The notes under the pieces are model-generated. The model was not told the origin of the DNA. It did no database searches and worked only from the letters and a program-made list of their open reading frames with translations. The position numbers were made by a program, and so were the translations under genes. Below are positions 8,953 through 20,578 of a stretch of DNA of 64,000 bases, piece after piece. Origin of the DNA: Sulfitobacter sp. THAF37 (GTDB lineage: Bacteria; Pseudomonadota; Alphaproteobacteria; Rhodobacterales; Rhodobacteraceae); NCBI RefSeq assembly GCF_009363555.1, contig NZ_CP045372.1, positions 992,001 to 1,056,000 on the forward strand. Reading direction: 5' to 3'. Each line of letters opens with the position of its first letter. The stretch's first letter is position 1.

Positions 8953-9749
8953 CAGGCGGGCTTCAGCCCGACACCCGGCGCGTGGGCGATGAAGAACGGG
9001 TTGGCAAACCCCGCCTTGCCATAGGTCAGCGGAGCATGATCATCGAAACGGACCACGGCACCGCCGGCGCCGCGCAGCACCGCATCACCAGCGGCCGTGT
9101 CCCATTCCATCGTGCGGCCCAGACGCGGATAGAGGTCCGCCTCTCCGGTCGCGACAAGGCAGAACTTCAGCGACGATCCCGCACTCTTCATGTCTTTGAC
9201 CGCGTATTTCGAGATATAGTCGTCGGTCGCCTGATCACGGTGAGACTTGGACGCCACCACCATCAGCGCCGCATTGTCCGCGTCCGAGACCGAAATGGGC
9301 GTAACCGCACCAATCTTGTCCTTGTCGAAATCGCCGGCCTCCTCAACCGACTGGCCGTCGGCCTGGGTGAAGAACATCCGCGACTTCGCCGGAGCATAGA
9401 CCACACCGCGAGTCGGCACGCCATTCTCGACCAGTGCGATGTTTACCGTGAAATCACCGCGCCGGTGAATGAATTCCTTGGTGCCGTCCAGCGGGTCGAC
9501 GATCAGGAATGTATCCCCCTGTGCCGCATGCGTTTCAGCCTGCTCCTCCGTCACCAGAGCCACGTCGGGAAATGCGGCGCGCAGACCTTTCGAAATGACT
9601 GCGTCGGCCGCTTCGTCAGCGGCCGTCACCGGGCTGTCATCCGACTTGGCTTTGACATCGAAATCGTCCTGTCCGTAGATCTCCATGATCCTGTCACCCG
9701 CTTGCAGGGACAGTTTCCGCATCACAGTCACCAATTTTTCGTAGTCCAT
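8952..9749 (-). CDS. cysQ: 3'(2'),5'-bisphosphate nucleotidase
   Basis: 265 residues from the ATG at 9749. Inositol-monophosphatase fold with VTEEQAET (66-73) and IVDPLDGTKEF (83-93), the two metal-binding motifs, and EWDTAAGDAVLRGAGG near the C-terminus. CysQ removes the 3'-phosphate from 3'-phosphoadenosine 5'-phosphate (PAP), the by-product of sulfotransferases and of sulfate assimilation. It is the first gene of the cysQ-kdsB-GT2 operon. The nearby sulfotransferase at the left edge would produce PAP, which makes the pairing functionally sensible (inference). An alternative ATG 21 bases upstream is possible. Confidence 0.9.
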   Translation of the reverse strand: MDYEKLVTVMRKLSLQAGDRIMEIYGQDDFDVKAKSDDSPVTAADEAADAVISKGLRAAFPDVALVTEEQAETHAAQGDTFLIVDPLDGTKEFIHRRGDFTVNIALVENGVPTRGVVYAPAKSRMFFTQADGQSVEEAGDFDKDKIGAVTPISVSDADNAALMVVASKSHRDQATDDYISKYAVKDMKSAGSSLKFCLVATGEADLYPRLGRTMEWDTAAGDAVLRGAGGAVVRFDDHAPLTYGKAGFANPFFIAHAPGVGLKPA

Positions 9750-9863
9750 AATAATTTGCCTGTATCGCATTCGTTGATTAGTCGGATCGCCCCCCTTATG
9801 CTGCGCCACTAACGGAACAGCAAGAATTCCGTGAAAACATGGCCAGATCGGAAGGCATTCGAG

Positions 9864-10688
9864 ATGTTCCAGTCCACACGCAAGCCGAAGGGCGGTTTCA
9901 GTTCCGCCATGGCAATGGCAGAGCTGGTCTACCACTCCGTCGTCCGATCCGTTCGCAAGCAGCACAACAACGCCTTTGTCGCGATTTTCACAAACATGTT
10001 GCAGGCGATCATGTTCGTCCTCGCGTTCTATGTCATGTTTTCCATCCTCGGCATGCGCGGCGCAGCCCTGCGCGGCGATTTTCTGATCTACATCATGTCG
10101 GGCATTTTCCTGTACCTGACCCACACGAAAGCCCTTGGCGCGGTCGCAGGTTCCGAGGGTCCGGCAAGCCCCATGATGCAGCACGCACCGATGAACACCA
10201 TCATTGCCATCGCCTCTGCCGCCGTGGGGGCGCTGTACATTCAGGTGCTGTCGCTGTTCGTGATCCTGTTTGCATACCACGTGGCCTGGACCCCGCTAGA
10301 GATCGACCAGCCGATCGCGGCTTTTGGCATGCTGCTGATCGCCTGGTTCACCGGCTGCGCCCTGGGGCTGGTTCTGCTGGCGTTGAAGCCGTGGTTTCCC
10401 ACGGTGGTCAGCATGTTCAGCATGGTCTACCAGCGCGCCAACATGATCGCGAGCGGCAAGATGTTCGTGGCCAACACCCTGCCCAGCTTCATGCTTGCAA
10501 TGTTCGACTGGAACCCGTTGTTCCACGTGATCGACCAGTGCCGCGGTTTTGCCTTCATCAATTACAACCCGCGATATACGAACTGGGAATATGCCATGTG
10601 GGTTGGTCTGGCCTTTGTCGTGATCGGCCTGATGGGCGAATTCTACACCCGCCGACACGCTTCGCTCAGCTGGAACGCACGGCGCTGA
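9864..10688 (+). CDS. ABC-2 type permease, capsule/polysaccharide export family
   Basis: 274 residues from the ATG at 9864, which has GGAAGG 8 bases upstream; a GTG at 9831 is an in-frame alternative. About six hydrophobic segments are visible: roughly 40-60 (IFTNMLQAIMFVLAFYVMF), 70-90, 105-140, 150-175, 185-205 and 235-255. The layout and the WNPLFHVIDQCRG motif match the permease half of ABC-2 polysaccharide exporters (KpsM/Wzm-like). No ATP-binding partner lies next to it. It is divergent from cysQ. Its family and neighbours suggest export of a surface glycan, but I cannot exclude another substrate. Confidence 0.7.
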   Translation: MFQSTRKPKGGFSSAMAMAELVYHSVVRSVRKQHNNAFVAIFTNMLQAIMFVLAFYVMFSILGMRGAALRGDFLIYIMSGIFLYLTHTKALGAVAGSEGPASPMMQHAPMNTIIAIASAAVGALYIQVLSLFVILFAYHVAWTPLEIDQPIAAFGMLLIAWFTGCALGLVLLALKPWFPTVVSMFSMVYQRANMIASGKMFVANTLPSFMLAMFDWNPLFHVIDQCRGFAFINYNPRYTNWEYAMWVGLAFVVIGLMGEFYTRRHASLSWNARR

Positions 10689-10818
10689 CCCACCGCGCAT
10701 TGACGGGCAAAGTGTTCAAACACGCGCCCGAAGTCGCCTTCAGCCGCTTTTCGGACGCCCTTCCACGCAATTTGCAAAAAATGATGGCAGATTCCGCGTC
10801 GGCGCATCATGCGGACGG

Positions 10819-10846
10819 TTGCGAGGGCCCCGACCGCCCCCTATAT
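10819..10846 (+). promoter_or_regulatory. Candidate heat-shock (RpoH-type) promoter for dnaK
   Basis: TTGCGA (10819-10824) is followed 13 bases later by CCCCTATAT (10838-10846), which resembles the CTTGAAA / CCCCATNT pattern of RpoH promoters. It lies 114 bases before the dnaK ATG in a 271-base intergenic region. I see no other gene or obvious element in that region. Confidence 0.4.
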
Positions 10847-10959
10847 ACCCACCGAACCGCCGGATGCAGCCGTATCTGGTGTCACCGGATCGGGGCAAGG
10901 GTGCCGTAACGGGCCTGCGCTCCGTGTCATCGCCTTGAATAGTATAAGGGATCGAAAAC

Positions 10960-12879
10960 ATGGCCAAAGTAATCGGCATTGACCTCGGAACTACCAACTC
11001 CTGTATCGCCATCATGGACGGCAGCCAGCCCCGCGTGATCGAAAACGCGGAAGGCGCGCGCACGACACCTTCCATCGTGGCCTTCACCGACGACGAACGC
11101 CTCGTCGGCCAGCCTGCGAAACGCCAGGCCGTCACCAACCCTGAAAACACCATCTTTGGCGTCAAGCGCCTGATCGGTCGCCGCAACGACGACACCGATC
11201 TTGCCAAGGACCGCAAGAACATGCCGTTCGAAGTGATCGACGGCGGCAATGGTGATGCCTGGGTGCGCGCCAAGGGCGACAAGTATTCTCCCAGCCAGAT
11301 CTCGGCCTTCATCCTCGGCAAGATGAAGGAAACCGCTGAATCCTACCTGGGCGAGGAGGTCACGCAGGCCGTCATCACCGTGCCCGCGTATTTCAACGAC
11401 GCCCAGCGTCAGGCAACCAAGGACGCCGGCAAGATCGCGGGCCTCGAAGTGCTGCGGATCATCAACGAACCGACAGCCGCTGCGCTGGCCTATGGCCTGG
11501 ACAAGGACAATTCACAGACGATCGCGGTCTATGACCTTGGCGGCGGCACATTCGACGTGACCATCCTGGAAATCGACGATGGTCTGTTCGAAGTCAAATC
11601 CACCAACGGCGACACGTTCCTCGGCGGTGAAGACTTTGACATGCGGATCGTCAACTACCTTGCCGACGAATTCAAGAAAGAGCACCAGGTCGATCTGACC
11701 CAGGACAAGATGGCGCTGCAACGCCTGAAAGAGGCGGCGGAAAAGGCCAAGATCGAACTGTCCAGCTCCAGCCAGACCGAGATCAACCAGCCGTTCATCT
11801 CCATGGGGTCCAACGGCCAGCCGCTGCACATGGTCATGAAGCTGACCCGCGCGAAGCTGGAAAGCCTGGTGGGCGACCTTATCAAGGCATCGCTGAAGCC
11901 TTGCAAGGACGCACTCAAGGATGCCGGTATCTCCGCTTCGGACATCGACGAGGTCGTTCTGGTGGGTGGTATGACCCGGATGCCGAAGGTCGTGGATGAA
12001 GTGACCAAGTTCTTCGGGAAAGAGCCGCACAAGGGCGTCAACCCGGATGAGGTCGTGGCGCTGGGCGCCGCCATCCAAGCCGGCGTTCTGCAAGGCGACG
12101 TCAAGGATGTTGTCCTGCTCGACGTGACCCCGCTGTCGCTGGGCATTGAAACCCTTGGCGGTGTCTTCACCCGTCTGATCGACCGCAACACGACGATCCC
12201 GACGAAGAAATCCCAGGTGTTCTCGACCGCCGAAGACAACCAGAACGCTGTCACGATCCGGGTCTTCCAGGGCGAGCGTGAAATGGCATCGGACAACAAG
12301 ATGCTGGGTGCCTTCAACCTTGAAAACATCCCGCCTGCCCCGCGCGGCATGCCGCAGATCGAAGTGACCTTTGACATCGACGCCAACGGCATCGTGTCGG
12401 TGGGCGCGCTCGACAAGGGCACCGGCAAGGAGCAGAAGATCACGATCCAGGCGTCGGGCGGTCTGTCCGAAGAGGACATCGAAAAGATGGTCAAGGACGC
12501 CGAGGAGAACGCGGAATCCGACAAGGAACGCCGCGCGCTGGTCGATGCCAAAAACCAGGCGGAAAGCCTCATCCACTCGACCGAAAAGTCGCTGGAAGAG
12601 CATTCCGACAAGGTCGATCCGACCACCGTGGAAGCGATCGAACTGGCGATTGCCGCGCTCAAGGATGACTTGGAAGGTGACAGCGCCGACAAGATCAAGT
12701 CCGGCATCCAGAACGTGACCGAAGCGGCCATGAAACTGGGTGAGGCGATCTACAAGGCCGCGCAGGAGGAAGGCGATGATGTGGCAGATGCCGCTGACGA
12801 ACAGCCTTCGCGCGGTGGCAACGACGACGACATCGTCGATGCCGAGTTCGAAGATCTCGACGACGACAAGCGCGCGTAA
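10960..12879 (+). CDS. dnaK: Chaperone Hsp70 (DnaK)
   Basis: 639 residues, standard length. [13 protein letters not shown] (5-17) is the N-terminal ATP phosphate-binding signature, [20 protein letters not shown] and [15 protein letters not shown] the second and third Hsp70 signatures. The substrate-binding domain follows at about 390, and the C-terminus ends in the acidic [15 protein letters not shown] that recruits co-chaperones. It is an ATP-dependent folding chaperone of the cytosol, working with DnaJ (next gene) and GrpE (not in the window). dnaJ follows after 81 bases containing a GC-rich hairpin, which may reduce DnaJ expression relative to DnaK. Confidence 0.98.
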   Translation: MAKVIGIDLGTTNSCIAIMDGSQPRVIENAEGARTTPSIVAFTDDERLVGQPAKRQAVTNPENTIFGVKRLIGRRNDDTDLAKDRKNMPFEVIDGGNGDAWVRAKGDKYSPSQISAFILGKMKETAESYLGEEVTQAVITVPAYFNDAQRQATKDAGKIAGLEVLRIINEPTAAALAYGLDKDNSQTIAVYDLGGGTFDVTILEIDDGLFEVKSTNGDTFLGGEDFDMRIVNYLADEFKKEHQVDLTQDKMALQRLKEAAEKAKIELSSSSQTEINQPFISMGSNGQPLHMVMKLTRAKLESLVGDLIKASLKPCKDALKDAGISASDIDEVVLVGGMTRMPKVVDEVTKFFGKEPHKGVNPDEVVALGAAIQAGVLQGDVKDVVLLDVTPLSLGIETLGGVFTRLIDRNTTIPTKKSQVFSTAEDNQNAVTIRVFQGEREMASDNKMLGAFNLENIPPAPRGMPQIEVTFDIDANGIVSVGALDKGTGKEQKITIQASGGLSEEDIEKMVKDAEENAESDKERRALVDAKNQAESLIHSTEKSLEEHSDKVDPTTVEAIELAIAALKDDLEGDSADKIKSGIQNVTEAAMKLGEAIYKAAQEEGDDVADAADEQPSRGGNDDDIVDAEFEDLDDDKRA

Positions 12880-12903
12880 TCCCGCGCGAGGGAACCAATG
12901 ACA

Positions 12904-12932
12904 GGGCCGGTCCGATTCAGACGGGCCGGCCC
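12904..12932 (+). terminator. GC-rich hairpin between dnaK and dnaJ
   Basis: GGGCCGG (12904-12910) pairs with CCGGCCC (12926-12932) across 15 bases, in which further pairing is possible. There is no clear U-run, so this is more likely a partial attenuator or mRNA-stability element than a full terminator. Confidence 0.45.
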
Positions 12933-12960
12933 TTCACGTTCCAGCAAAAGGACCTGATCC

Positions 12961-14124
12961 ATGGCAAAACGTGATTATTACGACGTGCTTGGTGTCTCCA
13001 AAGGCGCTTCAGCCGACGAGATCAAGAAAGGCTACCGTCAGAAGGCCAAGGAATTTCACCCGGACCGGAACAAGGACAACCCCGATTCCGAGACGAAGTT
13101 CAAAGAGGCCAACGAAGCCTACGAGGTGCTCAAGGACGCAGAGAAGAAAGCGGCCTATGACCGCTTTGGCCACGCCGCATTCGAAGGTGGCATGGGTGGC
13201 GGCGGTGGCGGCGGGCGCCCCGGTGGTGGCTTTGGTGGCGGCCAGGGCGACTTTTCATCAGCTTTCTCGGATGTCTTCGACGACCTGTTCGGCGACTTCA
13301 TGGGGGGGCGCGGCGGCGCAGGCGGTGGCCGTCGCGCGGCGCGCGGCTCCGACCTGCGCTACAATATGGGCATCTCATTGGAAGACGCCTACTCCGGCCT
13401 GCAAAAGTCGATCAATGTGCCAACGTCCGTGCAGTGCGGGTCTTGCGACGGCTCCGGCGCGGAGGGCGGCGCAGAGCCGACCACCTGCCCCACCTGTTCC
13501 GGCATGGGCAAAGTCCGCGCGCAGCAGGGTTTTTTCACTGTCGAACGGACCTGCCCCACTTGTTCGGGCATGGGTCAGATCGTCAAGAACCCCTGCAAAA
13601 CCTGCCGCGGGGCGGGCCGGGTTGAAAAGAATCGCTCGCTCAGCGTCAACATTCCCGCCGGTGTCGAGACTGGCACCCGCATTCGCCTTGCTGGCGAAGG
13701 CGAAGCCGGAATGCGGGGCGGCCCTTCGGGCGACCTTTATATCTTCATCGAGGTGAAGGAACACGAGCTCTTCGACCGCGACGGCCCGAACCTGTTCTGC
13801 CGCGTGCCTGTATCCATGAGCACGGCAGCCCTGGGTGGGAACATCGAGGTGCCCACCATAGACGGGGGCCGCGGCCGTGTGCAGATCCCGGCGGGCAGCC
13901 AGTCAGGCCGCCAGATGCGCCTGCGCGGCAAAGGTATGCCACCCCTGCGCGGCGGCGGCACCGGCGACATGATCATCGAACTGGCGGTGGAAACCCCGGT
14001 CAACCTGACCAGCCGTCAAAAGGAACTGCTGAAGGAATTCCAGGACCTGTCGGCGGACAACAACCCTGAAAGCAGCAGCTTCTTTTCCAGCGTCAAAAGT
14101 TTCTGGGATTCGATGAAGAGCTAG
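12961..14124 (+). CDS. dnaJ: Chaperone DnaJ (Hsp40)
   Basis: 387 residues. J-domain at 1-70 with the HPD motif in FHPDRNKD, a Gly/Phe-rich linker at about 77-120, then four zinc-binding repeats [24 protein letters not shown] and CKTCRGAG, and the C-terminal substrate-binding domains. This is the full type I DnaJ layout. It stimulates the DnaK ATPase and delivers substrates. It is translated from the dnaK transcript or from readthrough past the intergenic hairpin; an inverted repeat follows its stop. Confidence 0.97.
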   Translation: MAKRDYYDVLGVSKGASADEIKKGYRQKAKEFHPDRNKDNPDSETKFKEANEAYEVLKDAEKKAAYDRFGHAAFEGGMGGGGGGGRPGGGFGGGQGDFSSAFSDVFDDLFGDFMGGRGGAGGGRRAARGSDLRYNMGISLEDAYSGLQKSINVPTSVQCGSCDGSGAEGGAEPTTCPTCSGMGKVRAQQGFFTVERTCPTCSGMGQIVKNPCKTCRGAGRVEKNRSLSVNIPAGVETGTRIRLAGEGEAGMRGGPSGDLYIFIEVKEHELFDRDGPNLFCRVPVSMSTAALGGNIEVPTIDGGRGRVQIPAGSQSGRQMRLRGKGMPPLRGGGTGDMIIELAVETPVNLTSRQKELLKEFQDLSADNNPESSSFFSSVKSFWDSMKS

Positions 14125-14156
14125 CCAGCGGTTCGGATTTCTTTTGATCCGCTGGC
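14124..14156 (+). terminator. Inverted repeat after dnaJ
   Basis: GCCAGCGG (14124-14131) pairs with CCGCTGGC (14149-14156) across 17 bases, overlapping the last base of the dnaJ stop codon. There is no T-run after it. Its position suggests transcript end formation or stabilisation for the dnaK-dnaJ mRNA. Confidence 0.45.
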
Positions 14157-14218
14157 GCCTCCCTGCGCGATCTCCATTCGTTTACCGATTGGTAACCAGA
14201 ATCCGGTGATCTTGCGGG

Positions 14219-14968
14219 ATGGACCAGTTCGACGAACAACCGCTCCCGTTTCTGCTGGATGAGGCAGCTGAAACCGTTCCGCTGACGGGCAAGCAGCCCT
14301 CTTACATCAAGGATCACCGCCAGCGCCTGCGCGCCCGTTTCATGGCGGGGGGCGCGGCGGCCATGCCCGACTACGAACTGTTGGAACTGGTTCTTTTCCG
14401 CGCCATCCCGCGCCGTGATGTCAAACCGCTGGCCCATGCGCTGATGCAACGCTTCGGCGATTTCAATCGCGTCGTTTCGGCCCCCGAGGCGCGATTGCGC
14501 GATGTATCGGGTGTGGGTGACGCGGTCATCGTCGAGCTTAAGATCGTCGAAGCCGCGGCGCAACGACTTGCCCGTGCCAAGGTGTTGAAACAACAGGTGG
14601 TTTCCAGTTGGGACGCGCTTCTCGACTACTGCCACACCACCATGTCCCACCGCGAGACCGAGCAGTTTCGCGTGCTCTACCTGGACCGCAAGAATGTCCT
14701 CATCGCGGACGAGGAACAGGCGAAGGGCACCGTGGATCATGTGCCGGTCTACCCGCGCGAAGTTGCGAAACGGGCGTTGGAGCTGAACGCGTCTGCGCTG
14801 ATCCTCGTCCATAATCATCCGTCGGGCGACCCCACGCCTTCCGGGTCCGACATCGACATGACGGCGCAGATCGCAGCCGCTTGCAACGCCTTGGGCCTGA
14901 CCCTGCATGATCACCTGATCATCGGCAAATCCACCGAGCTCAGCTTTCGGTCCGAAGGGTATCTCTAG
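14219..14968 (+). CDS. radC: RadC family protein (JAB/MPN metalloprotease-like fold)
   Basis: 249 residues. The N-terminal half has a helix-hairpin-helix-like region around VSGVGDAVIVELKIVEA; the C-terminal half carries the JAMM-type motif LVHNHPSGDPTPSGSDID, the RadC hallmark. RadC was named for DNA repair, but that role is disputed and the biochemical function is unknown. Some family members sit on mobile elements, whereas this one follows dnaJ, an arrangement I associate with chromosomal roseobacter copies. It begins 94 bases after dnaJ. Confidence 0.92.
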   Translation: MDQFDEQPLPFLLDEAAETVPLTGKQPSYIKDHRQRLRARFMAGGAAAMPDYELLELVLFRAIPRRDVKPLAHALMQRFGDFNRVVSAPEARLRDVSGVGDAVIVELKIVEAAAQRLARAKVLKQQVVSSWDALLDYCHTTMSHRETEQFRVLYLDRKNVLIADEEQAKGTVDHVPVYPREVAKRALELNASALILVHNHPSGDPTPSGSDIDMTAQIAAACNALGLTLHDHLIIGKSTELSFRSEGYL

Positions 14969-14988
14969 CGACCCGGCCGCGCGTCAGC

Positions 14989-16551
14989 TCAGCGCACCCA
15001 GACTTCCACCCGGCGGTTCGCCTGCCGTCCCCAGGCGGTATCGTCACAGGCCATCGGCATTGCCTCGCCAAAGGCATCGACGCCCAGATCGACCCGTTCC
15101 AGGTTCGCGGTTACAGCCGCGGCGGATACCGCGCGCAGTACCGCTTCGGCGCGGCGCAGCGCGATATCGCGGTTCGGTCCGGCGGCGCCGTCGCCGTCGC
15201 TGAAACCAACAAACAGCATTCGCCTCGCGTCGTACTGGCCTTGCTCCAGCGCGCGGGCCAGCTGCTGCACATTCGACCGGCTTTGCGCGTCCAGCCGGAT
15301 GGACCCGGCCTCGAACCGGAAGGACGTGGTCAGCCGCGCCATCGGTTTCAATGTCGCCGTCATGCGCTGCAGTTCCTGCAAGGAAATTTCCTTGCCCGCC
15401 ACTGTGATCGCATTCGCGAACCGATTGCCTTGCTGCTCCACGACGATTTCCTCGGGGGCCTGATCCACAAAACCGGCGCGCCGGATGACATTCTGCGCGG
15501 CGGGACCCCGGGTAAATGCCAGGAATTCCCGCGCGATCAGGGGCAGGCGCCGGGCCGGGAAATACAGAAACATCGGCGCCGTGAGCGGATAGTCTTCGGT
15601 CTTGATCGTTCGCCGCGCGGCGTTGAGGTTGAAGCCGCAGGTGCCGCCCAGGGTCAGCACCATCGTGCTGCGCTGCTCGGCATAGCTGGTGATGCCAAGC
15701 GACAGGCTGTCGCGGGCGATGGCATCGGCCAGCGCGCCGGGCGTGGCATGGCGCACGATGTTGTCAGTCAGTGTAAGCTTGGCCGGTTTCATCACCTGAT
15801 CGACGATCGCCTGGCTCAATCCGCTTGAGCCGTCCGGCAGATGCAGTTCGATAGGGGCATCCGGCCCGCCCAGGTCTTGCCAATTTGTCACCTCACCCGC
15901 AAAGGCGCGCGCCAGCATCAGGGGGGAGATCGTGCGCAGCGGATTGGTCGGAGCGACGACGGGCACGACGGCATCCAGTGCCAGAACCCGGCTTCGGTTC
16001 GCTCCTGTCAGGTCCCCCATCCCGGCCTCGCGGGCGTTGATACGCTCCTCGCGCCCGATCTCGCGCAGGGCCATGACGATATCGGCCTCGTCCGCCAGCA
16101 GATCGGCGAACCCCTCATCCGTATTGGTCGCGCGGAAAAAGAACCGCGCAGCGGGTTTCCCTGTGTCCCGGCGGGTCAGCAGGTAGGTGAATCGCGTCGG
16201 GTCGTCCGTGTCTTCGCGGGTCACATCGTAGTCGGCGCGCTGGCCGTAGGCATTGATCAGCGCGGGCATCAGGACGGCACCCATCGTTGCTGAGCCCGAC
16301 AATTGCACCTCGGCGACAAAATCCTCCAGATTGGGGCACCCCGGCCCGGCGCACAGCACACCAGACCCATCGACCGTCAGCTCACCATAATCCGTCTGGA
16401 CGCGGTAGAATTCGCCGTCGAACCCCAGCAACATACCGCTGAGTTCGACCTTGCCATCCCGCGAGGTCAGCGTGACATCCTGCGCGCTGGCAGGATGCTG
16501 CCAAATGAGAAAAAGTGCGGCGATGATCGCCGCACATCTGATCAAGATCAT
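14989..16551 (-). CDS. Exported fusion of a phosphate-type periplasmic binding domain and an OmpA-like domain
   Basis: 520 residues. Residues 1-23 (MILIRCAAIIAALFLIWQHPASAQ) form a Sec signal peptide. The middle region, about 85-330, resembles PstS-like substrate-binding domains: LSGSATMGAVLMPAL, VVPVVAPTNPLRTISP and FAGEVTNWQDLGGPDAPI are typical. The last ~120 residues form an OmpA-like peptidoglycan-binding domain, with LFVGFSDGDGAAGPNRDIAL followed by RRAEAV. So a ligand-binding module appears tethered to the cell wall. Whether it binds phosphate is not known. It follows the unknown exported gene after 19 bases on the same strand and is convergent with radC. Confidence 0.75.
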   Translation of the reverse strand: MILIRCAAIIAALFLIWQHPASAQDVTLTSRDGKVELSGMLLGFDGEFYRVQTDYGELTVDGSGVLCAGPGCPNLEDFVAEVQLSGSATMGAVLMPALINAYGQRADYDVTREDTDDPTRFTYLLTRRDTGKPAARFFFRATNTDEGFADLLADEADIVMALREIGREERINAREAGMGDLTGANRSRVLALDAVVPVVAPTNPLRTISPLMLARAFAGEVTNWQDLGGPDAPIELHLPDGSSGLSQAIVDQVMKPAKLTLTDNIVRHATPGALADAIARDSLSLGITSYAEQRSTMVLTLGGTCGFNLNAARRTIKTEDYPLTAPMFLYFPARRLPLIAREFLAFTRGPAAQNVIRRAGFVDQAPEEIVVEQQGNRFANAITVAGKEISLQELQRMTATLKPMARLTTSFRFEAGSIRLDAQSRSNVQQLARALEQGQYDARRMLFVGFSDGDGAAGPNRDIALRRAEAVLRAVSAAAVTANLERVDLGVDAFGEAMPMACDDTAWGRQANRRVEVWVR

Positions 16552-16570
16552 GAGACCCCAAGGTGCGGTA

Positions 16571-17581
16571 TTACTTTCCCGCGACTTTCAGGTCTTGGAG
16601 CAGATTATTCAACACCAGAAAGCTGCCAACCGCGTCGCAGGGCGGCACCGACAGGATCAGATCCTGCGTCTTGATCTGACCATCGGCCTCAAGCTGAAGC
16701 GACTGTGCCTCCGCTTCGATCCCGCAATTGGCTTGCGTGATCTCTGCCTCTACGCTCAACGAGACTTTCCCGCTTTGCTCCGATGCGGCCTTGGGAAAGG
16801 TATAGACCTCGGCCAGCAGCGGGTCGGACACCATACTGTTGCCATGACGGGTCAACACGCCACTGCGCCCGATGACGGCGTCGGCGATTTCGCCCGGCGC
16901 GTCCCGCCAATGGTGGCCGGCATCGCCGTAGTTCGCGCCGAATTCGCGGGCATGGATCTCGAACCCGGCACTGCCTTTCCATTGCAAGACGGCGCGGTTG
17001 TAGTCGGCCAGTTCCTCGACCTTGACCTGCGCCACCGCGCCTTCACCATTGCCGAAGGCAAGGATGAACATCGCATCCTGCGTCAATGCAGGGACGGTTG
17101 TGTCGAGGATACCCTTGTCGTTCGTCGTCTCGGTAAAGATCATACCGTTATGGTGGACTGTCACCCGCTCGTTCGGCAGGCAAGCCGCCTCAAGCCGGAG
17201 ATCGACCATGGCCGCGGCAACCGCATGGGCCTGCGCGGTGATGTCACAGGCCGGTGCCGGCGTCGCCGCGCCGGGTGTCGGAGGACCTTCCAGAACGCTT
17301 TGCGGTGCGCGGACCTTGATCAAATTCTCGTCCGGGGCGGAAACGGCAAACGCGGGCGTCTCGGGCAGGTCGTCATCGCCCTTGAACGCGGCCGACGTCA
17401 GCTTGATCTGCTGCACGTCCAGCATCGCGCTGGTGGCCTTGTCCTCAAGCGCCTTCGGCGCTGTGTCGCCTTGGTCGCCATACCTCTGCTTTGCCGTATC
17501 GGTGCTCTGCATGACAAAGCCGATACCGATGGCGCAAGCAAGCGTGCCCGCCACCGTCAGAATTTGCTGCTTTCGCATCAT
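16571..17581 (-). CDS. Exported protein of unknown function
   Basis: 336 residues from the ATG at 17581, chosen because GAGAGGACAGGGG precedes it; an upstream ATG at 17629 lacks such a site. An N-terminal hydrophobic stretch (ILTVAGTLACAIGIGFVMQ, from about residue 6) is a signal peptide or anchor. A linker rich in Asp, Ala and Pro follows, and then a region with PACDITAQAHAVAAAMVDLR and LEAACLPNERVTVHHNGMIF that may be beta-rich. Four cysteines in the mature part could form disulfides. I do not recognise the family. It probably forms a two-gene unit with the phosphate-binding/OmpA fusion, so both may act in the periplasm together. Confidence 0.7.
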   Translation of the reverse strand: MMRKQQILTVAGTLACAIGIGFVMQSTDTAKQRYGDQGDTAPKALEDKATSAMLDVQQIKLTSAAFKGDDDLPETPAFAVSAPDENLIKVRAPQSVLEGPPTPGAATPAPACDITAQAHAVAAAMVDLRLEAACLPNERVTVHHNGMIFTETTNDKGILDTTVPALTQDAMFILAFGNGEGAVAQVKVEELADYNRAVLQWKGSAGFEIHAREFGANYGDAGHHWRDAPGEIADAVIGRSGVLTRHGNSMVSDPLLAEVYTFPKAASEQSGKVSLSVEAEITQANCGIEAEAQSLQLEADGQIKTQDLILSVPPCDAVGSFLVLNNLLQDLKVAGK

Positions 17582-17673
17582 GCCCCTGTCCTCTCGAAAG
17601 GAATCGTTCAGGGACGTTATGCTGCGCAATCGGGGCTAGGGTATGACGCGACGGTGCGTGAAATTGGGCGAAT

Positions 17674-17690
17674 CCGGGGCGCCGCCCCGG
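17674..17690 (-). terminator. Strong hairpin just after secA
   Basis: CCGGGGC (17674-17680) and GCCCCGG (17684-17690) form a perfect 7-bp stem with a 3-base loop, 7 bases beyond the secA stop. No T-run follows on the minus strand, so it may act with Rho or protect the mRNA end. Confidence 0.45.
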
Positions 17691-17696
17691 CGCCTG

Positions 17697-20408
<2,712 letters not shown>

Positions 20409-20510
20409 GTGCTCTCCAGCCGATTTTCCTTGTCAGGCAGCGATCTGCTTGCCCACCGCCCAGTCAGACCATAGATGTACGGGTGAATGCCTGAGCCTTG
20501 CCTTTTAGGC

Positions 20511-20539
20511 GATGTAAGGGCCGCACATAACACTGTCAA
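20511..20539 (-). promoter_or_regulatory. Candidate sigma-70 promoter for secA
   Basis: Minus-strand TTGACA (20539-20534), a perfect -35, is followed after 17 bases by TACATC (20516-20511). The 170-base region also contains an AGCCCC/GGGGCT hairpin at 20546-20561 and must hold the parvulin promoter, which I could not place. Confidence 0.45.
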
Positions 20540-20578
20540 TGTAGCAGCCCCCTGCGGGGCTTAACGATAGGACAATCC

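Noticed and set aside
8952..10280. 442-residue version of the cysQ ORF
   Set aside because: The extra N-terminus overlaps the divergent permease gene and looks non-biological; the ATG at 9749 is used.
11512..12603. 363-residue minus-strand ORF over dnaK
   Set aside because: It is an antisense shadow of dnaK, a common artefact in this gene.
20546..20561. AGCCCC/GGGGCT hairpin before the parvulin gene as a terminator
   Set aside because: It has no T-run and no gene ends upstream of it in either direction; it is noted only as a possible leader structure.
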